Below, one piece after another: positions 39,701 through 50,605 of a DNA stretch of 64,000 nucleotides. Source of the DNA: Effrenium voratum. Taxonomy: Eukaryota; Sar; Dinophyceae; Suessiales; Symbiodiniaceae. The notes beneath the pieces are model-generated. The model made no database searches and was not told the DNA's origin. It saw only the letters and a list, made by a program, of their open reading frames with translations. A program made the translations under genes and the position numbers. Positions within the stretch are counted from its first letter, which is position 1; each line of letters starts with the position of its first letter. The stretch is taken from NCBI GenBank assembly GCA_963377175.1, contig CAUJNA010001450.1, forward strand, positions 1 to 64,000, given 5' to 3'.

Positions 39701-41222
39701 TTCGCAAGCCAGGGCAAATCGCCACCGCTCCGCCGCCGGATTGGCAAGCGCATTGCGGCGCACCTCTCCTGGCAGGGCTGCCCAGCACAAAAAGGCTGGC
39801 CACAAAGTACCGATTGCGCTCCCTTCGCAATGTTTTCAGGGAAACTCGAGATTCTCTCTTGATCAGGGCACGACTTTTTTGCAAGTTCCCCACCTTCGTC
39901 ACCAGCATGAACCGTGCCAGAAAGCACGTCAGGTAGCACGTGCGCCAGTCCAGGTTCTCCAGCGACAGCAGCAACTCACTGGACCCCCTGTCCAAGACGC
40001 GGAAGACCTGGGATCAAAACAGTTGGGTTGCCCCATCCCAAAACACAGGTCTGCGTGTACTCACAGGTACTGACTTGTGCAGGTATACTGACTTGTGCCC
40101 GACGTTGTGAATATGAGGCCAAGCAAGCCAAACAACCCGTGCCAAGTTCTATGCAAGGCGCGTTGTTGATCTTCTTGTTCTTGAGTCGCTTCTTCACCTC
40201 TGCCGGCAGCTCGGGCCATGGGGTTCCAGCTTGCCGCCCAAGGCGGTGCCGCAGCATGGCGAGCCGGGCCGCGGCTGCAAGGTAGTACTCCCGCACGTAG
40301 CGCGCGTCGACCACTGCCTTCGACGGTCGCATCGGTCGCCGCACCGGTGCGCCTGGCACATCTGCTGCTGGCAGCTTACGCTTCCGGGCCAGTCTGATCT
40401 CCACCTCAAACTGCTGCTGAAGCTTACGGCTGAACCCCTTTGCGGCCAGCGCTCTCACGCCCAGCTCCTCCCGGGATCTCGCGGTCTGCAACTGCTTCCG
40501 CAAACGTTGTGAAACTACTCTGAGGCGCTGCGCACGTCTGCGAGCTCTCTGTTGATGCCGCACTTTGTTGCTGCCAGCAGACATTGCAAATATGGGAGGC
40601 CTATTCGCAAGCCGTAATCCGCTGAGTCTTCATGAGTCTTGTTCATTCGAAACCCTCGCTGCAAGAGAATCCGTGCAACACAAGATCCGCAAGCCGCATG
40701 TCATAATTTCATCCATGTGACGTTCAGGGGCCATTGGCAAGCTGGGAACGACTAAAGCCATGGTTGGCGCATGAAGCCACAATAACACGACGCATGAGCC
40801 TTCACAACCAGGGCCTGGCTTCTCAATGTTTTGTTTCCCGTCGCATGTTCATATGCTCATTCATATGCTCGTTCTAGTCCAGGCCCTGGCAACGCAACGC
40901 ACCCCTCAGGCTGCTTCTATTCGCAAAAGCTGATCGACCGACGAACGCTTTCACTCTTGCCAATCCCCCTTGTTTGATCTCATCCAACGCTGCTGCAAGG
41001 CCTAAGAGCCAACGTGGCCTTTGATGGTTACGGCCAGGGCCAAATTGCTGCACGCCCCAGGGCCCGGCCCGGCATGTCTAAAGTGATTGCTTCTCGTAGC
41101 GCGTTTTAGGGGCTCAGTCCCCACTGCACCGGGCCCTGGCCCGCCACCAAGAAGTAAGGAAAGCAACGGGAGCCCGGGGCCCAAGAAGTAAACAAAGGGC
41201 GCTAAAGCTGACTTGCTTGGTC
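36796..41222. repeat. left arm of a >=4.4-kb inverted repeat
   Basis: The whole segment is the reverse complement of 59,563-64,000, with scattered substitutions and small indels. The inner edge is sharp: both arms share CAAAGGGCGCTAAAGCTGAC and then TTGCTTGGTC before diverging. The outer edge cannot be fixed because the right arm runs off the window. It carries one copy of a multi-exon gene pointing outward (leftward). Confidence 0.9.
37600..40584 (-). CDS. multi-exon gene of unknown function, left-arm copy
   Basis: The ATG at 40,584 opens a basic, helical exon (QQRARRRAQRLRVVSQRLRK, then RLARKRKLPAADVPGAPV and VREYYLAAAARLAMLRHRLG). After a ~150-bp intron-like gap ending GATCCCAG, exon 2 reads FRVLDRGSSELLLSLENLDW. 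Further exon-like parts are LPWLAKLGNLLADAPM (about 39,700), DAFLDSTTYQFASYQ before a GTAAAT donor (about 38,560) and LRRFGISFTLDDCEYWACEF (about 37,980). No family is recognised. A role in the mobility of the flanking repeat is possible but unsupported. Exon borders are approximate. This copy is less damaged than the right-arm copy. Confidence 0.45.
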
Positions 41223-41668
41223 GCTATATTTTGTTCATGCCCAGGCTTTGCCAGTCAACAGGATTGCCAGGCACACCACATAACACGTGCGTAAGGGCGC
41301 CGGGAAATCACTGCTTGCCATTTTTTGCCAGTCAGGATGCTTGCCAGGCCAGGTGCAGCCTTTCCACCCGAACATATGCCATTACAATATTACCTGCGTA
41401 GGATGGTGCGCAGCAGAATCATGTGTTCAAGTTGAATCCACCCTTTGTGTTACGCAGCATCACTAGCAGCCTTGCGCTGGGAAAGGCGACGGCAAGCGAA
41501 GGTCAACAAGTCAGCTTTGCATTGACTTCTTGACATGCCAACTTCATTGGAGACGCCTCTCACTTCTTGCGGCGCTTCAGCTCAGCTTCAATTTCTGACT
41601 TTGTCTGGACCTATACTCTGCTCATGCTTCCTAGACCCTGTGACCTTTAAGCCGTCAACATCATCAGT

Positions 41669-42641
41669 TTACTTGCTGCCAAACGTTGGCTGAAAAGCTG
41701 AACGCAAGTGCGGCCAAGCAGCTAAGCTCTTCGTGCTCCACGATTTCAACGAAGCGCCCTTGCGCACACATCCGGAATCCAGGCTGTCCACTGCCTTCTT
41801 GACGTCGTGAAGTGTGAGGCGACCGTACTTCAAATGCACCTTCACGGAGCCTGGGGCATGCCGCCTGGGAGAACATTGACCATGTCGCTAGCTTCAAAAG
41901 AGGGGGCTGCGTGATTGCAACAAGCGGTGTCAACTGAGCGCCGCACGCGTATTTCATGGATAAAGCTGTAGACAACCCCTGGCCCATTAACTCCGTGATT
42001 AAGGTCGCCCTTCCAGAGTGGGGCCTCAGCTTTGCCATGTCTGGAGTCCAGCGTTGCTTTTTTTCTTGTAGCTGCTTCATGAATTTCGGAGCCAACTTCT
42101 TCACCACTGCGTGCACTGCGTGGTAGTGCAGATGCCCGCATTTGGCGTTCTTCCGAGCAGGGAACAAATACCCTTGCCCAGGCGGGCTGAACACATCCTT
42201 CTTTTGAATGAGCTTTTTCTTTCCCTTTCCGTGCTTGTGTTTCTTGAAGCGGGTGTACATCACACGGCCAGCAAGCATGTCCTTCACGTACTGCATGTCT
42301 TTCTGCCTAATGTACACGTCTCCCGGCGACTTTTTGTTGCCAACCTCTCCTCCACCAACGCAGAGCTTTGGCACTTCATTTTCTAGATGAAAGTCGGCCC
42401 GCCTTAGGCACAGTGCTTCCCCTGTTCTGAGGCCAAATCGCCCGGTAAGCGCCAGCGCAACGGCCATGCGAGCTCCGGCGTGCTCACCAACATACTTCTC
42501 CCAGGCCAGCCACTGTGTCCTGCTCAAAGCAGGCGCCTGCCCAATCTTTTGTTTCGTTTTGAGGGCACCTGCTCCTGCCATGGCGAGGATAGAGACAATA
42601 GGCGAAGGCCGGCGATGTGAGCTAAAGCGACCCGCGGGCAA
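41669..42641 (-). CDS. tyrosine recombinase (phage-integrase superfamily), at least two exons
   Basis: This enzyme cuts and rejoins DNA through a covalent Tyr-DNA intermediate. The upstream exon (to 41,947) has RFGLRTGEALCLRRADF (first catalytic Arg), a long basic insert (RFKKHKHGKGKKKL) and LRPHSGRATLITELMGQGL (H-x-x-R). An 82-base GT-AG intron at 41,865-41,946 is inferred. Joining across it gives KYARHAPGSVKVH, supplying the second His, then LKYG with the nucleophilic Tyr. The tail ends at a TAA at 41,669-41,671. Without the splice the active site would be incomplete. An acceptor-like GCCATGGCAG near 42,585 suggests more exons upstream. It sits 450 bp inside the left inverted-repeat arm. 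A Crypton- or DIRS-like origin is possible. Confidence 0.8.
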
Positions 42642-42799
42642 CAGCGCATACCACAGAAAAGTGCGAGCAAAGCCGAATATTGAATAGCCTACCCACCTTG
42701 CGTGGTTTTAGCTTCAACTCTTCTCCATTGGCACTGAATTCGTTTCCGGAAACAAAGAATCAAGCATTCCCTTGCCTGGCTGCTCAGACCTGGAGTTGT

Positions 42800-43460
42800 A
42801 GCTGTAGCCCGCGCTCGCCCACCACTCGACTCTCCTCCCCCGCCCCCGCGCTCAACTCAGCACTCCCACGCTCGCCCCCCCACGCTCACCCCAGTTGCTC
42901 CCGCTCGCCCGCTGCGCTCAACCCCTCGCACTCCCGCACTTGCTCCTCCGCCAGTCCGCGCTCGCCCCCCGCGCTCAACCCCTCGCACTCCCGCGCTCGC
43001 CCCCCGCGCTCACCCCGGTTTCTCGCACTCCCGCGCTCGCCTCCCGCGCTCGCCCGGTTTTTCCCGCGCTCGCCCCCCGCGCTCGCCCCCCGCGCTCGCC
43101 CCCCGCGCTCGCCCCCGCGCTCGCCCCCGCGCTCGCCCCCCGCGCTCAACCCCTCGCACTCCCGCGCTCCCCACCAACCTTAAACGCCGGCTGGGTTGAA
43201 AATGATTGTGAACTTTCCTTCCATCCATTTCTTGCAGTGGAACATCCAACATTGCGGGCGTCCAAGGGGTTGAGCGCGGAGAGCGAGCGCGGGAAAACAG
43301 GGCGAGCGCGGGGGGCGAGCGCGGGGCGCGGGGGGCGAGCGCGGGGGGCGAGCGCGGGGGGCGAGCGCGGGGGCGCGGGGGCGAGCGCGGGGGCGAGCGC
43401 GGGGGGCGAGCGCGGGGGGCGAGCGCGGGAAAAACCGGGCAAGCGCGGGGTGCGTAGCAG
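42800..43460. repeat. GC-rich inverted low-complexity block
   Basis: CGCTCGCCCCCCGCGCTCGC runs (42,805-43,170) face GGGGGCGAGCGCGGGGGGCG runs (43,260-43,450) across a ~100-bp unique centre. The two halves can pair into a long hairpin. All reading frames here are repeat artefacts. Confidence 0.85.
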
Positions 43461-44040
43461 GATTGCCAGGCCTGTCGGAGGAGCAAGTATGCGGTGAAAC
43501 GAGCAGGCGAGAGCAAGGAGCGGGCGCAAGCAACCAGGGATGTGGGGGGGGCTAAGCGCGTGCGAGATAGGCACGTGTGTCAGGGCAAGTTCAGCGGGGA
43601 GTGATCCCAGGAAGCCAAGCTCGAGGCAAGGAGTTGGAGCGCATGGTGGCAACACCCAAGTCCAAACTCTTGGGTTGAAAGTGGTGGGTCCAATGTCAGG
43701 GCGCGTGGCGAACGATTGGCGCTCTTACTAATAGTAAGAAGGGCAGAGTAAGCTCGGAAGGGTTGCCGCGTGGTCCAGGGCATGGCCAAGCGCAAGGCGC
43801 GAAGCTTTTTCCATTGCATTGATCATGCGCCAGCTAGCAGTTGGCCGGTGTGCTCCATGAGCGCGTTGCAGATTGGACTTGCGTATGTCTGTTCAAGATA
43901 TCTGACGCAACGTGACACTCAGGATGTCGCAGGATGAAGCAGGCAAGACAAGCAGGGTGAAGCAGACAGCAAGTAACACTCATCCGTTTGGTCACAGTTA
44001 AGTCACAGCGGGTTGGTGTCGCAGTGAAAATGCATCAACT
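43461..44040. other. intergenic, no gene seen
   Basis: No motif or convincing exon was found on either strand. Confidence 0.45.
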
Positions 44041-44078
44041 GTTAACAGATCAACCAACCAATCAATCAATCAGTTAGC

Positions 44079-44132
<54 letters not shown>

Positions 44133-44250
44133 GTCAGTGAACCAATCAACCAACCAATCTGTACACAATCAATCAATCAATCAATCAACCAACCAACCAA
44201 CCAACCAATCAATCAATAAATCTATCAATCAATCAATCAACCAATGAATC
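44041..44250. repeat. (CAAT)n microsatellite
   Basis: Long runs of CAATCAAT with CAAC and CAGT variants occupy about 200 bp immediately before the next coding exon. Confidence 0.95.
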
Positions 44251-44260
44251 AGCACTTGAA

Positions 44261-44890
44261 ATGCCGGACGGGAAAGCAGCGCGGGCAATGAAAGGGTCAT
44301 TGTCATGGGATCAGACCTACCAAACACTGCAGAGCGTTTTGCTGGCAAGTTTTGATTTGGCGGACAAGGAGATCAACGCCGTTGCAGAGACATGCGCCGA
44401 CGCGTTATTTGAACAGTTTGATCAGGAGAGCAAGAAGAAGAAGAAGAACAAGGGCAAGAAAACTTACCCAGGCAAAAGCAACTGGACATCTTTCAACGCG
44501 AAGAGGGCCGATAAAGACATATCAACAGCGCCTTTGCCTGCCGTTGCGAAGAAGGAGCCGAAGGAGCCAGCGGCGGTGAAGAAGGAGCCACCGGCGGTGA
44601 AGAAGGAGCCAGCGGCGGCTGCGGCAAAGTCTTCGGCAAAGTCTTCGGCAAAGGCTTCGGCAAAGGCTTCAGCAAAGGCTTCGGCAAAGGCTTCAGCAAA
44701 GGCTTCGGCGGCAAAGGCTTCGGCAAAGCGAAAAGGTGGCGGCCGGTCTCGAGAGGATATGCATTTGAAATCGGTGCGACAAGTTCGGGGAGAGACTGTG
44801 GCAGCAAAGATAGAGCCACAAATTCGGGCGCAGTATGCTGCGCAAGAAGAAGCTTTGGCTGTGGGGCGAGCCTTGCTTGATCTGGGTGCG
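44261..44890 (+). CDS. Lys/Ala-rich exon of unknown protein
   Basis: From ATG 44,261 the frame reads MPDGKAARAMKGSLSWDQTY, an acidic/helical start, then a QESKKKKKNKGKK basic cluster. Then come KKEPxAVKKEP repeats and about seven SAKA units (44,630-44,720), then RGETVAAKIEPQIRAQY. The open frame reaches 45,034, but the part after about 44,887 loses coding character beside a GTGCGA donor, so I end the exon there. A histone-tail-like or nuclear linker is suggested by composition. It could be the first exon of the methyltransferase gene downstream, but no splice connection is proven. Confidence 0.5.
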
Positions 44891-45614
44891 AAAAAAAGAC
44901 CAACTCTTCAGCAGCCTTGGCTCTTGCTTGCAGTGACAAGGAATCCTCGCTGGCCGGCTAGGCCACGGAGTAGGGGAGCCAGAATGCAAGCTCTGATGCT
45001 GATGCTGGCAGGACCGCCTTGCTGGCCGTGCTGATGTTGCTGCTGGGTTTGTGTTTTGATGGTGCTGATGATGCACGGTAGCCCAGCCTTGGCATCGGTT
45101 TCATGCCGCGTGGATGGCTGCGCCTGCAATTGTCCAGAAACGCAAGAAAGACAGATTTCAATCGGTCGTCGTCAGCATGTCTTGTGTCACTGCTCTGATG
45201 AAATCAAGCGCTTTGTTCATCGCACTCTGGCCAATTTGCTCAAAAATGGTCACGGGAACTTGTTAATGGGATTTGCTTAGATAACTTGCTCAAAGAGTCC
45301 GCGTAGAGAAAGCTATTCAAAAGCCACGCTGGATGTTGAATTGCAGTGGTGCCATATGCTGTCCATGTATGACGCTTGCAAAACAGCCAATTATGGCCAA
45401 CTCCAAGGAATAAATTGCGTTTGGAATTGTGGACAGGGATCGTGCGCAAGTGTTCGCGCGTCGCAAGGTCTTGCGTTCCTGCGCAAGCGTTCTGCGGCCA
45501 GGACCTGGCCTGGCAGCAACGCCTATTTGTTCAACCAGGCCCGTCATCGGTCACAGTGGTCTTGCGTCCAGCGCATCCACGGTGCCATGCCTTTCAAGCG
45601 CAAGCTTCCCCGCA
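44891..45614. other. probable introns or upstream exons, unresolved
   Basis: Frames such as QGINCVWNCGQGSCASVRAS (about 45,400) are shared with the duplicate at 47.6 kb but have no recognisable domain. The tandem duplication begins near 45,335. Confidence 0.35.
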
Positions 45615-47267
45615 ATGAAGCTTTATTTCTTTGCAGCGGGCTCGGGCATTCCAGTCCGAAGGCTCATTGCGCACCATGGTGCGGCGTTTGCGGGTCGTGA
45701 GCGGCTGCAGCGGGATGTGCACCGACACTTGGGTTTTAAGTTTTCCCTCGCGTGTCCTCCTTGATTTTTTGTTCTGAGAGCATGTGTGGTGTGGCCACAC
45801 AAGTTGGAGTTGCGAGGAAAGCTTTGCGCTGCGGAGCTTGCGCGTCCGCCACCGCTTGGTGATGGCCTGCGAGAGCGACAAGCGCATGCGGGGCTTCATC
45901 AAAGCAAACCACAAGCCGGACCTTCGTTTGGTTTAGCAAGTTGTTTAGCCTTCAACTAGTTAGGGGTGCGGCTTCAGGAAGTTGATGACTTGCTTGGGGC
46001 AGAACTTGAGATGACTTGGGGGCCAGGATTTGGTGGCGAAGAACGTGGCAGGCAAAGCGTTTCAGACTCACGGAGATGCCGCTGCATCTTGGGCCAAATT
46101 AGTCCGCCACTATGCATGGGTTTGCCCGTTCACGACCTGAACAAATCAATGCTCTCGCGCCTTTGCCCGCTCAGGATTTGCTGGTTGCTGGGTTTCCCTG
46201 CCAGCCGTACTCGGGCGCAGGATCCAACAAAGGCACGGCAAGGGGATCGTGCGTCGTAAACAGGTCTTGTCATTCCACCTCTTGGCAAGGCTTGCCGGTT
46301 GAGCTGGGCAGGATGCAAGGACCAGCGCAACGTGTTTCCCTCCATCCAGAAGTGGCTGGCCAAAAAGCGGCCGCGGGCCTTCATCCTGGAGAACGTCAAG
46401 AACTTGACGACCGGAAGGCACAAGTGGTTTTTCAGACAGATCATTAACTCCTTGAGAGGGATCAAGGCCCCGGCCAATCGGAAGAAGAGGACCTCGTCCA
46501 AGAGGGCCGCCTACTACCATGTCACATACAAGGTCCTGAACTCAAAAGACTTCGGAGTGCCACAGGCCAGACAGCGCTTCATGGTAGAAGGCGGTAGGGC
46601 GCTCATTGACCGTTGCTAGGCAAAAGCCGTGTTGGATTTGTCATGTTGCTGAGCCCTGGCCAGAACCGCGAAAGAGTGTACATCGTCGGCATCGCGCGGC
46701 GCCACATGTCAACCAAGACCAAGTTCCAGTGGCCATCCCGTGGGAAAAAAACCGCCCTCAAGAAGATCTTGGATTTGCACGACAGGAACCACGTCCCCGT
46801 CAAGTTTGACGGAATAACGGCGCAGCACAACCTGGCCACCGCCATCAAGAAGTGGAGCAGGCGTGGAGAGTCAAATGATGGGTAGAAAAGCATGTTTTCT
46901 CAAAGCGGGTGGACATGTTCAGCTCCCTGAGAGGTTTTGGGACCGGCGCATCATCGTTGACTTGGGGGCATCGCCGAGCAGGCCGAACTCCAGGAAAGAC
47001 ATCCTGCCCTGCATCACGTCCAGGATTGGAAGCAGCCCTCCTCTGGTCAGTTGTCTCGGAAGGCGGCTGAACAGCAACGAGTTGCTGCGGGCCCAAGGAT
47101 TCAATCCGAAAAGGACTGAGCACGGGATGCTTTCACGCGCTCAGCTCGGAAAAGCAGTTGGGAATGCTATGACCAAGTCAGTGCTTCAGCGGCTCATCCG
47201 CCAGGTGCTGAAGGCAACGGGGCAATATGTTCCCCAGCCTTCCAAAAAGCGGCCAGTGGAAGGCTAA
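45615..47267 (+). CDS. C5-cytosine DNA methyltransferase A, multi-exon
   Basis: Conserved C5 methyltransferase motifs appear in order in separate exons. Motif I is YFFAAGSGIPVRRLI (45,620). Motif II is VMACESDKRMRGFIKANHKP (45,859). Motif IV is LLVAGFPCQPYSGAGSNKG with the catalytic Cys (about 46,190). Motif VI is FILENVKNL (about 46,383). Motif VIII is FGVPQ joined to NRERVYIVGI, which becomes continuous only if a 98-base GC-AG intron at 46,566-46,663 is removed. Motifs IX-X are RLNSNELLRAQGF and GKAVGNAMTKSVLQRLI, ending at 47,267. All catalytic motifs are present, so the gene may be active. Some exon borders are not resolved. It belongs to the DNMT/Dcm superfamily; the substrate sequence cannot be told. 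Confidence 0.8.
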
Positions 47268-47525
47268 CAGCTTTTGGCGTGTTCCGCCAACACCGGTGTG
47301 TCTCTCTGATTGCCCGGATGTTCAGCGCAAAGCGGCCAGTGGAAGGCTAACAGCTTTTGGCGCGTTCTGCGAGGAAGGGTGTGTTTCTCTGATTGCACGG
47401 ATGCTCAGCGCGGGCCAGAAAAGAATGCAATTGAAGAGCGATCGGTGCGAGCTACTTGTTAAAGAGAAATGACGGAGGTGTGAACAATTTAGGGAGACGG
47501 CTTGGCGATGCTTGCGTGGCTTCTT
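47268..47525. repeat. junction of the tandem duplication
   Basis: AAAGCGGCCAGTGGAAGGCT occurs twice (about 47,249 and 47,332), each followed by AACAGCTTTTGGCG and TCTCTGATTGC. The ~2.19-kb duplicate begins near 47,525. Confidence 0.7.
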
Positions 47526-47804
47526 GAATTGGTGCTGCAGTGGTGCCATATGCTGTCCATGTATGACGCTTGCGAAGCCAATTATGGCCAACTCCAAGGA
47601 ATAAATTGCGTTCGGAATTGTGGACAGGGATCGTGCGCAAGTGTTCGCGCGTCGCAAGGTCCTGCGTTCCTGCGCAAGCGTTCTGCGGCCAGGACCTGGC
47701 CTGGCAGCAACGCCTATTTGTTCAACCAGGCCCGTCGTCGGTCACAGTGTCTTGCGTCCAGCGCATCCACGATGCCATGCCTTTCAAGCGCAAGCTTCCC
47801 CGCG

Positions 47805-49366
47805 ATGAAGCTTTATTTATTTGCAGCGGGCTCGGGCATTCCAGTCCGAAGGCTCATTGCGCACCATGGTGCGGCGTTTGCGGGTTGTGAGCGGCTGCAG
47901 CGGGATGTGCACCGACACTTGGGTTTTAAGTTTTCCCTCGCGTGTCCTCCTTGATTTTTTGTTCTGAGAGCATGTGTGGTGTGGCCACACAAGTTGGAGT
48001 TGCGAGGAAAGCTTTGCGCTGCAGAGCTTGCGCGTCCGCCACCGCTTGGTGATGGCCTGCGAGAGCGATAAGCGCACGCGGGGCTTCATCAAAGCAAATC
48101 ACAAGCCGGACCTTCGTTTGGTTTAGCGAGTTGTTTAGCCTTCAACTAGTTAGGGGTGCGGCTTCAGGAAGTTGATGACTTGCTTGGGGCAGAACTTGAG
48201 ATGACTTGGGGGCCAGGATTTGGTGGCGAAGAACGTGGCAGGCAAAGCGTTTCAGACTCACGGAGATGCCGCTGCATCTTGGGCCAAATTAGTCCGCCAC
48301 TATGCATGGGTTTGCCCGTTCACGACCTGAACAAATCAATGCTCTCGTGCCTTTGCCCGCTCAGGATTTGCTGGTTGCTGGGTTTCCCTGCCAGCCGTAC
48401 TCGGGCGCAGGATCCAACAAAGGCACGGCAAGGGGATCGTGCGTCGTAAACAGGTCTTGTCATTCCACCTCTTGGCAAGGCTTGCCGGTTGAGCTGGGCA
48501 GGATGCAAGGACCAGCGCAACGTGTTTCCCTCCATCCAGAAGTGGCTGGCCCAATAAGCGGCCGCGGGCCTTCATTTTGGAGAACGTCAAGAACTGGACG
48601 ACCGGAAGGCACAAGTTGTTTTTCAGACAGATCATTAACTCCTTGAGAGGGATCAAGGCCCCGGCCAATCGGAAGAAGAGGGCCGTCCAACAGGGCCCCC
48701 TATTACACACAAGGTCCTGAACTGAAAAGACGGCGTGCCTCATGGTAGTCCTTGAGCGTTGCTAGGCAAAAGCCGTGTTGGATTTGTCATGTCGCTGAGC
48801 CCTGGCCAGAACCGCGAAAGAGTGTACATCGTCGGCATTGCGCGGCGCCACATGTCAACCAAGACCAAGTTCCAGTGGCCATCCCGTGGGAAAAAAACCG
48901 CCCTCAAGAAGATCTTGGATTTGCACGACAGGAACCACGTCCCCGTCAAGTTTGACGGAATAACGCCGCAGCACAACCTGGCCACCGCCATCAAGAAGTG
49001 GAGCAGGCGTGGAGGGTCAAATGATGGGTAGAAAAGCATGTTTTCTCAAAGCGGGTGGACATGTTCAGCTCCCTAAGAGGTTTTGGGACCGGCGCATCAT
49101 CGTTGACTTGGGGGCATCGCCGAGCAGGCCGAACTCCAGGAAGACATCCTGCCCTGCATCACGTCAGGCGGCTGAACAGCAACGAGTTGCTGCGGGCCCA
49201 AGGATTCAATCCGAAAAGGACTGAGCATGGGATGCTTTCACGCGCTCAGCTCGGAAAAGCAGTTGGGAATGCTATGACCAAGTCAGTGCTTCAGCGGCTC
49301 ATCCGCCAGGTGCTGAAGGCAACGGGGCAATATGTTCCCCAGCCTTCCAAAAAGCGGCCAGTGGAA
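47805..49366 (+). pseudogene. C5-cytosine DNA methyltransferase B, decayed tandem copy
   Basis: It is offset from copy A by 2,190 bp and almost identical through motifs I, II and IV. It is damaged around motif VIII: the region coding FGVPQ at the exon end is reduced to a scrambled remnant (about 48,690-48,745), with roughly 44 bases lost. About 50 more bases are missing between the CIT and RRLNSNELL segments (about 49,160). RPRAFI also carries a stop-generating change (CAATAAGCGG). The C-terminal motifs X survive. It is therefore a recent duplicate becoming a pseudogene. Confidence 0.8.
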
Positions 49367-49736
49367 GGCCAACAGGCTTTGGCGCGTTCTGCCGTCTTTC
49401 TGATTGCTCGGATGCTCAGCGCGAGCCAGAAAAGAATGCAATGTTTTGGAGAAGGCTTGGCGCGCGGGCGGGGGTTGGAACAACAGACCAGTTCTTTTTT
49501 GAAGCTTGTGACAATGAGGCGTGTCTTCGCCCGAGTCGGCGCTACTACTTGCTGAGATTCCGGGAGAGGCGTGCCGCAACTTGCTAGCTTTCCGCCTGGC
49601 AACACGCTACACGCTACCTTAATTCGTGGCAAACTGTTCTGACTCCACTGCAGTGGCAGCAAGTCTTAAAGTTTCGGCCATCGTCTTTGCTCAACCATTG
49701 AGGCCACCCCAACTTCCAGATAGCCCCCCAGGAATG
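49367..49736. other. intergenic downstream of methyltransferase B
   Basis: The end of the duplicated region is followed by unassigned sequence. No gene is seen. Confidence 0.45.
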
Positions 49737-49930
49737 ATTCATCACAGAAATTAGTGTTACGCTCCTGGCAAAGAACTGAGAAAACAAAGTTGTCCCAAAA
49801 ATGTTTTGATTAGACTTGACCACACCCCTTAAAAGGCTCCGATTTGAACACGCCAAATCAGGGCTGCCCCAAACCAAGAAATGTTGGCAAGAAGAATAGT
49901 GCGGCTTGGCTTGAACGCAGACATGCTGAT
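49737..49930. repeat. third partial copy of inverted-repeat arm sequence
   Basis: AATGATTCATCACAGAAATT onward matches left-arm positions about 36,934-37,135, in left-arm orientation. It ends near the GCTTGAACGCAGA phrase. It shows that arm sequence is also dispersed as shorter copies. Confidence 0.85.
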
Positions 49931-50230
49931 CCGTGATTCACAAGTTGTGAAGCTCATGTCACGCACCATAGGCTGACGTGCGACGAACACTCACTTGCTT
50001 GCGTGTTTTGACAATAGCGCTTTACCGCCAAGCATCAGGCAATTTTCCGTTTCCGAAACTTCTATGCGTTCCACGGTCGCCGTCAGAGCAAGCTGCCTCC
50101 AACGTTTGTTGATGCAGCGCGCCTGGCCTGGAAGCCAACGCATGTATTTTTGTCCTGCTGCGACTCTGGGGGGGCCAGGCCAGGCCAGGGAACTGGTTTT
50201 GTTAGACTGTAATGTGAGCGTTTTTCTGCA

Positions 50231-50511
50231 TCACAAAAAAAGCAATCTTGTACAGAGGGTCTAACTGTTTATTCTACCCCCGCAAATTGCAGGGGTAGAA
50301 TGCACAGTCACGGACGTCCACGAGTGTTTATTTTTACGGTCCGGTGTGTGTTGACAGGCTATAAACAATATGAGGCGAATGTGCATTGCCCCAGCTTGTA
50401 TCGGAACCCCTCCGAATAAACACCCACGGACGTCCTGGACTGTTTATCTGACCCCCGCAAATTGCAGGGGTAGAATAAACAGTCAGAGGTGCTGCATAAG
50501 ATTGCTTTTTT
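50231..50511. mobile_element. MITE-like nested palindrome
   Basis: Outer ends AAAAAAGCAATCTT and AAGATTGCTTTTTT are inverted. Inside them ACTGTTTATTCTACCCCC and its reverse complement form a second terminal repeat. Each of these contains its own CTACCCCCGCAAATTGCAGG-type palindrome. No coding sequence is present. Size and structure fit a non-autonomous DNA transposon. Confidence 0.75.
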
Positions 50512-50605
50512 CTGAACGGCGAATTTTGGACTTTGATCTTAATCAAGGCTTCTGGCAGTTAGCTGGCCAGTTGACAGCCGGCGCGGACTTAGCGCTAACG
50601 CTTCA

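Noticed and set aside
42680..43655. Several Arg/Ala/Pro-rich frames of 100-200 codons
   Set aside because: They are artefacts of the CGCTCGCCCCC repeats in both orientations.
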